In this document: positions 51,754-61,187 of the stretch, one piece after another
Numbering within the stretch: the stretch's first letter is position 1
Layout of the letters: every line of letters begins with the position of its first letter
Source of the DNA: JAEVLT01 sp044598425
GTDB lineage: Bacteria; Bacillota; Bacilli; Bacillales; Cytobacillaceae
Length of the DNA: 64,000 nucleotides
Direction of reading: 5' to 3'
Assembly: GCA_044598425.1 (NCBI GenBank)
Contig: CP172536.1
Span: forward strand, 2,046,001-2,110,000
The notes under the pieces: model-generated
Told to the model about the DNA's origin: nothing
Databases searched by the model: none
The model's input: only the letters and a program-made list of their open reading frames with translations
Position numbers and translations under genes: made by a program

Positions 51754-52371
51754 ATGCACGATTCCTTACTCCCTGGACAAAAAGCTGCAGGAGAAAATGC
51801 ATATGTACGATTTCTGCAAGCTTCACTTAACACCGGAAGTCTTGATATTTATATTAACGGTTGTTTGATGTTACATAATTTTCACTACAAGATGACTAGC
51901 ACCTATGTACCACTTACCCGTGGGATTCACCAAATCGATCTTTACCAAACTGGCGAAAGAATAAAACCCATACTCAGTGAAAAAGTGACAATTGAACAAT
52001 ACCATTTCTATACGCTCGCTGTTGTTGGGGCAGTTAAAAAACTCCAATTACTCCCTTTTCTATGCCAGCCCAAAGTCCCAGCAGGTGAAAGCAAAATTCG
52101 ATTTTTGCACTTGGCAGCCGAAGCCCCAGTTCTTGATATTGCCGTCAAAGACAGAGACGTAGTTTTCCCGGATTTGGGCTTCAAACACGCAACAAATTAT
52201 CTTGGATTGACACCGATGACCGTGGATCTCGAAGCCCGCACCGCCGGAGGGAAAGAGGTCGTTCTTCCGCTCCCTAAAATGAAATTTCTGGCTGGATACA
52301 CCTACAGCATTGCTTTGATAGGCAGTGTCAGTCTAACACCTTCTCTTGAAGCAATTGTTCTGATAGACTGA
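51754..52371 (+). CDS. DUF4397 domain protein
   Basis: A 205-aa protein with two tandem DUF4397 modules (about 15-100 and 112-200), each starting with an R-F-L-x-A/H-L/A pattern (AYVRFLQASL; SKIRFLHLAAEAPVLDI). It is beta-rich with no signal peptide, and often envelope- or spore-associated in Bacillus. Function unknown. AAGGAGTG precedes the ATG. Confidence 0.8.
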   Translation: MHDSLLPGQKAAGENAYVRFLQASLNTGSLDIYINGCLMLHNFHYKMTSTYVPLTRGIHQIDLYQTGERIKPILSEKVTIEQYHFYTLAVVGAVKKLQLLPFLCQPKVPAGESKIRFLHLAAEAPVLDIAVKDRDVVFPDLGFKHATNYLGLTPMTVDLEARTAGGKEVVLPLPKMKFLAGYTYSIALIGSVSLTPSLEAIVLID

Positions 52372-52483
52372 CATACACTAAGCCGATGACCATCTGTTTT
52401 CTAGACTCCTTGTCCTTGACTTAAGTGAAGGAAATGTCAATAATCATGATAGTACGGATCGTAAAAGAGGTGCACAGCAACAT

Positions 52484-53857
52484 ATGGAATTACCAAAAGA
52501 TTTTGTCCTAAAATTTGATCGTTTACTTGAAAATGAAGCAGATGATTTTTTTCAAACCTATTATGATACCAAAAAAAGCGGCTTACGAATCAATCCTTTA
52601 AAAATAACGGAACAGGAATGGCTAGAGATATCGCCTTTTACCCTTGAAAAAATTCCGTTTTTAAAAACAGGATATTATTATGATGCTGCAGAAGATCAAC
52701 CGGGAAAACATCCATATCACACTGCGGGTTTATACTATATTCAAGAACCGAGCGCCATGTTTGTCGCTGAACAGCTTGCGCCACAGCCTGGTGATAAAGT
52801 CCTTGATTTATGCGCCGCCCCTGGCGGAAAAACAACGCAGCTTGCTGGAATGATGAACCAGCAAGGCTTCCTTCTTGCAAATGAAATCCATCCAAAGCGT
52901 GCCAAAGTGTTATCGGAAAATATTGAAAGACAGGGAATTGCCAATGCCCTTGTCACCAACGAAACTCCTGAACGGCTCGCTGATAAATTCCCAGGTTACT
53001 TTAATAAAATACTCGTCGATGCCCCATGCTCCGGTGAAGGGATGTTCCGCAAAGACCCTGAAGCGGTCAAATATTGGAGCGAAGAACATGTGGCTACATG
53101 TTCCATACAGCAAAAAAACATTCTGGATTCTGCTTACGAGATGTTGAGTGAAGGTGGAATCCTTGTCTATTCAACCTGTACTTTTTCCCCTGAAGAAAAC
53201 GAGCAAACCGTTGAAGCATTTTTAGAAAAGTATCCCGATTTACAATTGCTGCCGCTGCCAAAGTCGGATGGGATTCAGAATGGCAGACCTGAGTGGACAA
53301 AGAAACACAACGGTGAACTCAATAAAACAGCGCGCCTTTGGCCGCATCATGTTAATGGCGAGGGACATTTTATCGCTAAATTTCAAAAAACAGCTATTTG
53401 CAAGGCTGAAAAAATAAAGCAAGCTTCTTCAAATGCAGGAAAAACCCAACTAAAAGATTTTCTGGCTTTTTGTGAAGCAACCATCCAGAACAAATCATTT
53501 ACGAAGTTGTATCTTTTCCATCAGCAGCTTTTTGCTCTTCCTGAAGATTGTCCATCTTTTCAAGGTCTAAAAGTTTTGCGCGCTGGCCTTCACCTCGGTG
53601 AAATAAAGAAGAACCGATTTGAACCCAATCATGCCCTAGCAATGTTTTTACGGACACAACACGTTTTTCATACCCATCTTTTGTCATCTTCTGAATCGGA
53701 CTGGCTCCATTATTTAAAGGGAGAAACAATCACTACTGGAAATGACCGAGGCTGGATTTTAGTAACAGTTGATGGCTTTTCAATCGGCTGGGGTAAAGAA
53801 GTCAAAGGTGTGATTAAAAATTTTTACCCAAAAGGACTGCGTATTCAAGGAGTATAG
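52484..53857 (+). CDS. rsmF: 16S rRNA (cytosine-5)-methyltransferase RsmF-like
   Basis: A 457-aa NOL1/NOP2/Sun methyltransferase. SAM motif LCAAPGGKTTQLAG, motif IV DAPCSGEGMFRKDPE and motif VI YSTCTFSPEENE (the two catalytic Cys) are visible. A C-terminal PUA-like RNA-binding region (about 300-457) ends with GWGKEVKGVIKNFYPKGLR. The exact rRNA target cytosine cannot be read from sequence. Confidence 0.9.
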   Translation: MELPKDFVLKFDRLLENEADDFFQTYYDTKKSGLRINPLKITEQEWLEISPFTLEKIPFLKTGYYYDAAEDQPGKHPYHTAGLYYIQEPSAMFVAEQLAPQPGDKVLDLCAAPGGKTTQLAGMMNQQGFLLANEIHPKRAKVLSENIERQGIANALVTNETPERLADKFPGYFNKILVDAPCSGEGMFRKDPEAVKYWSEEHVATCSIQQKNILDSAYEMLSEGGILVYSTCTFSPEENEQTVEAFLEKYPDLQLLPLPKSDGIQNGRPEWTKKHNGELNKTARLWPHHVNGEGHFIAKFQKTAICKAEKIKQASSNAGKTQLKDFLAFCEATIQNKSFTKLYLFHQQLFALPEDCPSFQGLKVLRAGLHLGEIKKNRFEPNHALAMFLRTQHVFHTHLLSSSESDWLHYLKGETITTGNDRGWILVTVDGFSIGWGKEVKGVIKNFYPKGLRIQGV

Positions 53858-53863
53858 GAGAAA

Positions 53864-53894
53864 AAATAAGGTACCTTACACAGGTACCTTATTT
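53864..53894. terminator. Bidirectional terminator between rsmF and ypmS
   Basis: AAATAAGGTACC pairs with GGTACCTTATTT around 7 nt, overlapping the ypmS stop. Confidence 0.8.
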
Positions 53895-54470
53895 TACAGG
53901 GACGAATAATGTAAATGCAATATCATCATTTTTTAAGTCGAATTTATTTACTTTTACTTTCGCATCACTTTGCAGCTTAAGCTGGTCCATATTCATATAA
54001 ACCATTTTATCGTTTGGCCTGATGTCTACGCCTGTCGGAAGCTTATAGTTTTCGCTAATAAATTTTAAAACATACGCAACAGGCAGATGCAGACTTCCAA
54101 TTGAGATCGACTTCTGTCTAAGGACTAAGTCGCCGTTTTCCAACGCCTCTGGCTCAAAGGTTAGTTTCATGTTCAATTTTTCACTAAAGAAAGGAAGAAT
54201 CCCATATAGTTCAACCTCATCTGCAAGCTTGACCTGATAATCAATCGGGGCATCAGCAGCTTCCTTTTTCAAATAATGATTGATTAATTTATTTAAATCC
54301 TCTTTATTCGATTTAATGTAAAAGGAAACACTTTCACCAGCTGGTCCCTTTTGCAGCGGCTTTTCTCCCTTGTTTGTCGCCGGCAAAACCGCCAATAATA
54401 AAAGGATTATCACAATCAGAAGGTCAATTCCTAATAAAAGAAAAAACCCCTGTTTCCATTTATTTTTCAT
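53889..54470 (-). CDS. ypmS: YpmS family protein (DUF2140)
   Basis: A 193-aa protein with one N-terminal membrane helix (about 8-29) and an extracytoplasmic domain typical of YpmS (SFYIKSNKEDLNKLINHYL, LPTGVDIRPNDKMVYMN). Function unknown. It is directly downstream of ypmR. Confidence 0.85.
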   Translation of the reverse strand: MKNKWKQGFFLLLGIDLLIVIILLLLAVLPATNKGEKPLQKGPAGESVSFYIKSNKEDLNKLINHYLKKEAADAPIDYQVKLADEVELYGILPFFSEKLNMKLTFEPEALENGDLVLRQKSISIGSLHLPVAYVLKFISENYKLPTGVDIRPNDKMVYMNMDQLKLQSDAKVKVNKFDLKNDDIAFTLFVPVK

Positions 54471-54475
54471 GTCAA

Positions 54476-55299
54476 CTAATTCCCCTCTTTGATTACCATA
54501 TAAGATCTCTTTTCAAGATCCGGCAATGCCCGTTCTTCAAGTGAATCGTGCAGCCTTTCCGCAATTAGCTTATACCCTTTGTCATTTGGATGAAAATTAT
54601 CGCTGTACAGCAAGTTATCATTTGATGTCATAAACAGATCTTCAATGTCGACGAAGTAAGCATTTGAATAATTTGCAACAACCGTTTGACCTGCTTTATT
54701 CCAATCCTCAACAATTTGATTCATTTCTTCCACGTTTGAGAACCATTTTTCAAACGGATTATAAAGGCCGATTAGCACAATGGATACATGAGGATTTTCC
54801 TGTAAAATCGCATCAAATATCTGAGATAAGTGGAGAATATAGATTTCTTTTTCCTTTGCAAATGCGGAAATTTGCAGATTCGAGATATTGTCCCTTACGA
54901 CTTTCATAATATCATTGCGCCAATGGTCAGAATCACCATATCAGCCTTTTTAATCGCATTGATTAAGGGTGGGGTCTGCAATCTTTTTAATAACTGGGGC
55001 GTCTGATTGCCTTTCACACCAAAATTAGAGAAATCAGCTTCCTTAACCCCTTTATCTTTTTTGAGCATCTTTTTTAAGTATGGCAAATATCCACCTTGAT
55101 TTGTGCTATCCCCGACACCTTCAGTTAGTGAATCGCCAGCAGATACAACCGTTAATTTTCTTGGTAAAAAATCAGCTGGAATGGGTTTATAGACTTTCGC
55201 TACCGCCTTCTTTTCGGCATGCAGCTGTAACTTCCCAGTCTGACTGCAAGAACTTAAAAGAAACGCTAAAGCAATTAGGAGGGTGAAAAATTTTTGCAT
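54476..55299 (-). pseudogene. ypmR: ypmR, SGNH/GDSL hydrolase lipoprotein, frameshifted
   Basis: Two adjacent frames make one YpmR-type protein. The first (55299-54904) has lipobox LSSC and block I AGDSLTEGVG, and ends prematurely after TIGAMIL. The second (54907-54476) continues with MKVVRDNISN and block V DNFHPNDKGY. Inserting one G in GGCGCAATGAT restores the expected TIGGNDIMKV, so a single base is missing at about 54918-54921, inside the block III oxyanion Asn. It could be a true inactivating mutation or an assembly error. Stop and start overlap as ATGA. Confidence 0.85.
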
Positions 55300-55378
55300 C
55301 TTATCACCTGCCCTCTAAACTATTGTTATTATAACACGAGAAAAATGATTCAAAACAAATAGTAACAGTTCCATAAAA

Positions 55379-55401
55379 ATAGACCTAGTGCATAGGTCTA
55401 T
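55379..55401 (-). terminator. Terminator after ypmQ
   Basis: ATAGACCTA pairs with TAGGTCTAT around GTGCA and is followed by TTTTA on the minus strand; it overlaps the stop codon. Confidence 0.75.
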
Positions 55402-55976
55402 TGCAAAGCCTTAATATCACTTATGATTTCATTAAACGGAATATTTTTGAAGCCGTCATAATACTTTTTTATTTTGCCATCTGAACCGACTAAATAAAAA
55501 TCGGTTCCATGGATCACTTGGTCCCCTTCTTGCGGTTTTTTAACAAGCGTCTTAAAATTATTGCGGGCAAAATCTTCAATTTCCGTTTGTGAATAGCCGG
55601 TAAGGAATGTCCAGTTTTTTGTATCCGCTCCATATTGCTTTGCGAAATTTCGTAATTTTTCTGGTGAGTCTACCGTTGGGTCGACACTAAAAGAGACGAA
55701 TTCAATATTTTTTATCTTTTCATCCTTGACCTTTTTTTGCAATTTTACCATATTCGCTGTCATTGGCGGGCAAATATCTGTACAGGAAGTAAAAATAAAA
55801 TCAGAGACCCAGACTTTTCCTTTTAAATCTGTCAAACTAGCCTGTTTGTTATCCTGGCTCGTAAAAGTAAAATTTTCAATCGGCCAGTTTTTTGCGTCTT
55901 TAATTCCCTGCTGACCGCAAGCGGATAGGAAAAGTACTGTTAAAAGAAATAATGTTAGCTTAAGCAAATATTTCAT
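55398..55976 (-). CDS. ypmQ: SCO1/SenC copper chaperone lipoprotein (YpmQ)
   Basis: A 192-aa lipoprotein (LSAC, Cys20) with a thioredoxin-like fold. The copper-binding CTDICP (CxxxC) and distal His (IHGTDFYLV) are present. SCO proteins metallate the CuA centre of cytochrome oxidase or act in thiol redox. Confidence 0.93.
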   Translation of the reverse strand: MKYLLKLTLFLLTVLFLSACGQQGIKDAKNWPIENFTFTSQDNKQASLTDLKGKVWVSDFIFTSCTDICPPMTANMVKLQKKVKDEKIKNIEFVSFSVDPTVDSPEKLRNFAKQYGADTKNWTFLTGYSQTEIEDFARNNFKTLVKKPQEGDQVIHGTDFYLVGSDGKIKKYYDGFKNIPFNEIISDIKALQ

Positions 55977-56083
55977 TAAATCACCTGCATTTTTTCTTTA
56001 TATAGTTTTGACTATTTTACCAAAGACCCGTAAAAGATAAAAGAAGATTTACAGTTACCTAGTAAAGATTCTCCTTTTTGATA

Positions 56084-56132
56084 GGCGCTTGCGCTAGACA
56101 GTTATCGAAGTGCATATATAAATTCTGATAGT
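56084..56132 (+). repeat. Dispersed repeat, partial copy (R5)
   Basis: GATAGGCGCTTGCGCTAGA, CAGTTATCGAAG, then ATATATAAATTCTGATA. Only the 3' end of the unit is present; it has the same orientation as the other copies. Confidence 0.8.
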
Positions 56133-56133
56133 A

Positions 56134-56163
56134 TAAAAAAAGAGCATCGAAATTCGAAGCTCT
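56134..56163 (-). terminator. Terminator after ypmP
   Basis: AGAGC pairs with GCTCT around a TTCGAATTTCGA-type loop and is followed by TTTTTTT on the minus strand. Confidence 0.6.
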
Positions 56164-56170
56164 AAATCAT

Positions 56171-56422
56171 TTAGGCATTATTTTTTAATTCACCAGCTTT
56201 ATAAATTTCTTGATAATCGGGCCATTTCAAAACCGTTTTTAAATAATCTTTAAAAGAATACACTTTTTTTAATTGTTTCTCTCCATAAATAGAAGTAATA
56301 AACGTCTGCAAACGGACATGGATCATAAAATTATAAGGGTTATCTTCCTCCAATACAGGAATTTCCACGACTTTAACCTTCTGTCCAACTGCGTTTTTGA
56401 ACTCTAGGCTTTTAAACAGCAA
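56171..56422 (-). CDS. ypmP: YpmP family protein (DUF2535)
   Basis: An 83-aa cytoplasmic protein (LFKSLEFKNAVGQKVKVVEI, then VYSFKDYLKTVLKWPDY). Size and place match B. subtilis YpmP upstream of ypmQ. TTG start with AGAGGATTG upstream. Function unknown. Confidence 0.78.
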   Translation of the reverse strand: MLFKSLEFKNAVGQKVKVVEIPVLEEDNPYNFMIHVRLQTFITSIYGEKQLKKVYSFKDYLKTVLKWPDYQEIYKAGELKNNA

Positions 56423-56580
56423 AATATCAATCCTCTTTTATACCCGTTTGATCCTATTATACATGACATTTACCACGAAATGTGTCTAATTATGCCTGGA
56501 TTTCAAAAAAATTTCAGTCATTTGAGCAGATCTTGAACTCGGTGATATTAAAAATAACTTATGCATATGCATAGAGAGCA

Positions 56581-57582
56581 TTAGCATATTCTTGGAAACA
56601 TGGTTCCTGTTAGTCTTGTAAGCATTCTTCTTGATCCGAGCGGGGTCTCCAACAGTAGCTGACCTTTTTCCTTCCCAGTAATCGACCCGATAATGGCTGC
56701 ATTTTGGCCTTCAGGGAATTGTTTTAAAATATCAATGATTTTTTCCTTTTCAGAATCCGCTGCAATGATAATCGACTTCCCCTCATTTGCCAAATATAGC
56801 GGGTCAAATCCTAAAAGATCACAAGCACCATGAACTTCTTCCCGAACCGGAATACTTAATTCCTTAATTTGCATTGTTACGTTAAAATCTTCGGCGATTT
56901 CGACAAGAGTTGTTGCCAGTCCTCCCCTTGTAGGATCTCGCATAATCTTTACTCCGTCTGTTTGCGATAACATTTCCAAAAGCATCTTGTTTAACGAAGC
57001 GCAATCACTATTGACTGGCGCATGAATTCCTAATTCTCCCCGAGCCGTTAAAACAGCGACGCCATGGTCGCCGATCGTGCCCGAAATAATGATTGCATCT
57101 CCTTCCGAAAACTCGAGACTACAGCCAATGTTCGATTCAAATACACCAATACCTGTCGTATTAATGTATAGTCCATCTGCGCTGCCTCTTTCCACCACCT
57201 TCGTATCTCCCGCAACAATCAATACGCCAGTTTTTTTGGCTTCATTGGCCATATCATGAACGATTTGCTTTAATTCTGAAATTGGAAACCCTTCTTCGAT
57301 CACAAAGCCGCATGTCAAATAAACCGGTTGTGCTCCGCTAACAGCCAAATCATTAATGGTACCTGCTACCGCTAACTTTCCAATTGAGCCTCCGGGAAAA
57401 AAAATAGGTTTGATGACAAAGGAATCGGTTGTCACAGCCATTTTTTTACTTCCAATCGTAAGTATTGCTGCATCAAATAGGGCTGCATCCCCATTGCCGA
57501 AAGCTTCAATGAAAATTTCTCGAATAAGGCGATGGCTCAATTCCCCGCCATCTCCATGTGCTAAGCTGATAAATTTCTCCAT
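56581..57582 (-). CDS. hypE: Hydrogenase maturation protein HypE
   Basis: A 333-aa PurM-like ATPase that dehydrates the carbamoyl group on its C-terminal Cys to thiocyanate for the Fe-CN ligands. HGDGG near the N-terminus, VAGDTKVV, DPTRGGLATTL and the terminal PRIC with the acceptor Cys are visible. ATG 57582 overlaps the hypD stop (TAATG) with GGGAGAG upstream. It is the last gene of the cluster. Confidence 0.95.
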   Translation of the reverse strand: MEKFISLAHGDGGELSHRLIREIFIEAFGNGDAALFDAAILTIGSKKMAVTTDSFVIKPIFFPGGSIGKLAVAGTINDLAVSGAQPVYLTCGFVIEEGFPISELKQIVHDMANEAKKTGVLIVAGDTKVVERGSADGLYINTTGIGVFESNIGCSLEFSEGDAIIISGTIGDHGVAVLTARGELGIHAPVNSDCASLNKMLLEMLSQTDGVKIMRDPTRGGLATTLVEIAEDFNVTMQIKELSIPVREEVHGACDLLGFDPLYLANEGKSIIIAADSEKEKIIDILKQFPEGQNAAIIGSITGKEKGQLLLETPLGSRRMLTRLTGTMFPRIC

Positions 57583-58694
57583 TAAAAACTCTCCCTCATG
57601 TATTGATAATAAGCAGCACAGGAGCCTTCTGACGATACCATACAAGGACCAATCGGCTTCATTGGATTGCATGATTTTGCAAATAGAGGACATTGATCAG
57701 GTGAAATTAACCCTCTGATAACTTCGCCGCAGCGGCACTTTGTCTTTTTTGGCTCACCGACCTCGACCGTAAAGCGTTTTTTCGCATTATATTGTTCATA
57801 TTCAGGCTTTAAATCCAAGCCGCTTTTTGGAATAACGCCAATACCTCTCCATGGTTCATCACTTGTTGTTAAGTATTTTTTCAGCCATTGATGAATAACC
57901 TGGTTTCCCGTTTTTGTAACAACGGATCGATGATTATTCAAAATGGCTGGTTCCTCTTTCAAAGCTAGATCGATCAATTTATAAATTCCTGAAAGCAATT
58001 CAGCCGTTTCAAAGCCCATAATCACTCCGGAAATATGATATTCGTCTGCCAAAAAACGGTAGGAATCTTCTCCCAAAACAATCGATACATGCCCTGGAAG
58101 CATAAACCCGTCAAGGTTGACACCGCCTGTCTCTAAAAGATAGCGCAGCACTGGTTCAACAAGCTTCGTTGCCATCCAAATCGAAAAATTGCTAATTCCT
58201 CGTTGTTCCGCTTCACCAACCATCAATGTAAAAATTGGAATTGTCGTTTCAAACCCAATGCCAAGAAATACGACTTCCTTATCCGGGTTTTCCTCGGCAA
58301 TCTTAATCGTATCGGTTGGTGAATAGACAACACGGATATCGCTGCCGGCAATTTTTGAATCCAAAAGCGTCCGATCAGAACCCGGCACCCTCATCATATC
58401 GCCAAATGTGCAAATAATTCGATTATCGCCATCTGCCAGAGCGATCATTGCATCGATCGATTTTTGATCGGTTACACAAACAGGGCATCCTGGACCGGAG
58501 ACCAAATTCACATACTCCCTTAGCCTTTGCTTTACACCTGTTCTAGCAAGAGCCATTGTATGTGAGCCGCATACTTCCATGAAAGCCGGCTTCCGACCAA
58601 ATTTCTCCTGAAACTCTTTTGCTTTTTCGATTACAGCCCCGACCAGCGGAATACAAAGTTCGGGGTTAATAGACTGTTTCAGAATTTCGAGCAT
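57582..58694 (-). CDS. hypD: Hydrogenase maturation protein HypD
   Basis: A 370-aa iron-sulfur scaffold where the Fe(CN)2CO unit is built with HypC. Motifs MEVCGSHTMA, SGPGCPVCVT, GFETT, PGHVS and the C-terminal Cys cluster (CRCGEVIRG, CPLFAKSC) are present. ATG 58694 follows GGAGG and overlaps hypC by 29 nt. Confidence 0.95.
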   Translation of the reverse strand: MLEILKQSINPELCIPLVGAVIEKAKEFQEKFGRKPAFMEVCGSHTMALARTGVKQRLREYVNLVSGPGCPVCVTDQKSIDAMIALADGDNRIICTFGDMMRVPGSDRTLLDSKIAGSDIRVVYSPTDTIKIAEENPDKEVVFLGIGFETTIPIFTLMVGEAEQRGISNFSIWMATKLVEPVLRYLLETGGVNLDGFMLPGHVSIVLGEDSYRFLADEYHISGVIMGFETAELLSGIYKLIDLALKEEPAILNNHRSVVTKTGNQVIHQWLKKYLTTSDEPWRGIGVIPKSGLDLKPEYEQYNAKKRFTVEVGEPKKTKCRCGEVIRGLISPDQCPLFAKSCNPMKPIGPCMVSSEGSCAAYYQYMRESF

Positions 58695-58902
58695 CGACCA
58701 GCTTCCTCCATTCATCCACACTTTGCTTTGCATATTCTTCATCAACGATACTCATCGCCTGACCCGCATGAACGACGACATAATCCCCTAATTCAACTTC
58801 CGGAACAAAAATAATTCCTACCGTGGTTTGCGATCCCATTACATCTACAACCGCGGTGTACTCAAACTTTTCTATTACTTTTCCAGGTACGCCAACGCAC
58901 AT
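58666..58902 (-). CDS. hypC: Hydrogenase maturation chaperone HypC
   Basis: A 78-aa protein with the essential N-terminal Cys2 (MCVGVPGKVIE), GDYVVVHAG and a helical tail. It shuttles the iron centre from HypD to the large-subunit precursor. It overlaps hypF by 28 nt and hypD by 29 nt. Confidence 0.95.
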   Translation of the reverse strand: MCVGVPGKVIEKFEYTAVVDVMGSQTTVGIIFVPEVELGDYVVVHAGQAMSIVDEEYAKQSVDEWRKLVDARNSETVY

Positions 58903-61187
58903 TGATTTTTCCTCCTCCTTTCTGCTGCAACTACAAGCTGGCCATACGATAATCCGCCATCATTGCACGGGACTTTTTCGGGAAAAAATACATTAAATTC
59001 TCTTTTTTCCAATTCAACCGCCAATCTCTTTCGCAAATAACGGTTATGCATACTTCCCCCCGATAAAACAACGTTTTTTTTCATTTCCATTCTTTTATGA
59101 AGCAAATGTTCCATCGCTGACACAATTGCCTTCACAACCGTTTCGTGAAATCTACTGCTGATTACCGATTGGTTCATCCCTTTTAACACATCATTAGCAA
59201 TTTCCTTCAGCATGTTTGAAAAATTGATTGTCAGCAACTCGTTTGAATCTTCTAAAGTAAAGGGGTATGATTCCCATTCTTGCAGCCCATCAGCCAGTTC
59301 AGCTAATTTGATTGCTGCCTCACCGTCGTAGCTTGACACTTTCGTTATTCCGCAAATAGCACTCACAGCATCGAACAGTCTTCCGCAAGTCCCTGCTTCA
59401 ATAACGTTGACATTTTGCTCAATCATTTTCCTTAATAGTTCAATCTCATTGGTTTTATCAGGAAAAATTGCTTTGGCTAAAACCGTTCCCTCATTTCCAT
59501 GAAGAGACATTAGCATAGCTACAGCATTCCGCCATGGTTCCCGAATACACTTTTCACCTCCTGGAAGAGGTGTATAGTGTAGATGTGCCATGCGTTCAAA
59601 TTCAGCAGTATCGCCATAAAGAATTTCGAACCCCCAAACTTTCCCGTCAAGTCCATAACCTGTTCCATCTAGAATGATTCCAAACGCTTTATCTTTTATT
59701 TGATGTTCATCCAAGCATGCCGCCATATGGGCATGATGATGCTGAACTTCGATTTCTTCAGCAAAGCCGTATGCCTTGGCGATCGTATGTACATAGTAAC
59801 CTGGATGGGCATCAACAACTGCTATTTTTTTAAAAGTATCTACCCATTTAAAAAGATGATCAAATTCTTGCTGATAATGTTGAACCGTTTCAATATTTTC
59901 CAAATCACCAATATGAGGACCGACAAAAATCTGATGATTCCTTCCAATTGCAAAAGTCGTTTTTTGCTGTCCGCCAAATGCTACGATCCCCGACACGTCC
60001 CTATCCGTTACAAATGGGTCTGGCACATATCCGCGCGACCTGCGGAGAAAATCTATTTTCCCATTTATTATTTGCACAACAGAGTCATCCACCGGATGCA
60101 AAATTTCTCGATTGTGAACAAGTAAATAGTCCGCGATTCCCTCTAAATATGTCAGCGCTTTGTCATCCTGGTATAACATGGGCATTCCTGAAGGATTGGC
60201 ACTCGTCATTACAAGACAGGGAAGGCCAGGGTCAGCAAACAACAAATAATGCAGCGGTGTGTATGGAAGCATTACACCAATCGTAGCCATTCCGGGGGCA
60301 ACATTGGCTGACAATGCATCATTTTTTGATTTTGATAGAATCACAATTGGAGACTCTGGACTTCTAAGCAAATTCTCCTCTGCTTGACTTATTTCAGCGA
60401 TTTGGCATGCCGCTTCAATTGAGGAGACCATCACCGCGAGAGGTTTTAATGGCCTTTTCTTTCGATCCCTTAATAGGCTAACTGCCTTTTCATTCCCCGC
60501 ATCGCAGCAGAGGTGGTAACCGCCAATCCCCTTTATTGCAACGATCTTGCCTTTTTTTAAAAGCTGTATGGTTTGACTGATTGGATGATCCGCCTTAATC
60601 ACTTCGCCTAACGAGTCTAGCAATTGAACTTTAGGACCGCATGTCGGACAAGCAATTGGCTGCGCATGATGACGCCGATTTCCCGGGTCAACATACTCTT
60701 GTTTGCAATCAGGGCACATATGAAAATTCTTCATTGTTGTAAATGGCCTGTCATAAGGTAATTCTTCGATAATCGTATAGCGCGGCCCACATTGCGTACA
60801 ATTGATAAACGGATATTGGTAACGAAAATCCGTTGGATCATTCATTTCTTTTATACAATCATCACAAATAGCGGAATCGGTGGGAATTACAAGCATTGAT
60901 GTTCCGCTTCGCTCACTTTCGATAATCGTAAAATCTTGTTTACACTGCAGTTCGGCTTCTTCAACGATTACTGAATCAATTTTTGACAGCCGAGGAGCTC
61001 TGGTTGTCAATGCTGCTTGGAACCGTTGAAGTGCTTCCGCTTCTCCTTCCAAATAAATTTTGACGCCATCCATATTGTTTTGAACCGTTCCGTTGAGCGA
61101 AAATTCATGGGCAAGCTGAAAGATGAATGGTCTAAAACCAACGCCTTGTACCCTGCCCCTCACCGCTATTTTTTCTGCTTTACGCAT
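58875..61187 (-). CDS. hypF: Carbamoyltransferase HypF
   Basis: A 770-aa enzyme that makes the cyanide precursor from carbamoyl phosphate. Domains in order: acylphosphatase (1-90; VRGRVQGVGFRPF), two zinc fingers (CDDCIKEM to NCTQCGPRY and CPDCKQEY to CPTCGP), a YrdC-like domain (about 205-380) and a Kae1-like domain with VQHHHAHMA. The length is typical. Confidence 0.96.
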   Translation of the reverse strand: MRKAEKIAVRGRVQGVGFRPFIFQLAHEFSLNGTVQNNMDGVKIYLEGEAEALQRFQAALTTRAPRLSKIDSVIVEEAELQCKQDFTIIESERSGTSMLVIPTDSAICDDCIKEMNDPTDFRYQYPFINCTQCGPRYTIIEELPYDRPFTTMKNFHMCPDCKQEYVDPGNRRHHAQPIACPTCGPKVQLLDSLGEVIKADHPISQTIQLLKKGKIVAIKGIGGYHLCCDAGNEKAVSLLRDRKKRPLKPLAVMVSSIEAACQIAEISQAEENLLRSPESPIVILSKSKNDALSANVAPGMATIGVMLPYTPLHYLLFADPGLPCLVMTSANPSGMPMLYQDDKALTYLEGIADYLLVHNREILHPVDDSVVQIINGKIDFLRRSRGYVPDPFVTDRDVSGIVAFGGQQKTTFAIGRNHQIFVGPHIGDLENIETVQHYQQEFDHLFKWVDTFKKIAVVDAHPGYYVHTIAKAYGFAEEIEVQHHHAHMAACLDEHQIKDKAFGIILDGTGYGLDGKVWGFEILYGDTAEFERMAHLHYTPLPGGEKCIREPWRNAVAMLMSLHGNEGTVLAKAIFPDKTNEIELLRKMIEQNVNVIEAGTCGRLFDAVSAICGITKVSSYDGEAAIKLAELADGLQEWESYPFTLEDSNELLTINFSNMLKEIANDVLKGMNQSVISSRFHETVVKAIVSAMEHLLHKRMEMKKNVVLSGGSMHNRYLRKRLAVELEKREFNVFFPEKVPCNDGGLSYGQLVVAAERRRKNQCALAYLEK

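Noticed and set aside
59700..60286. Long plus-strand open frames inside hypF
   Set aside because: They are antisense shadows of a clear coding gene with no ribosome-binding sites.
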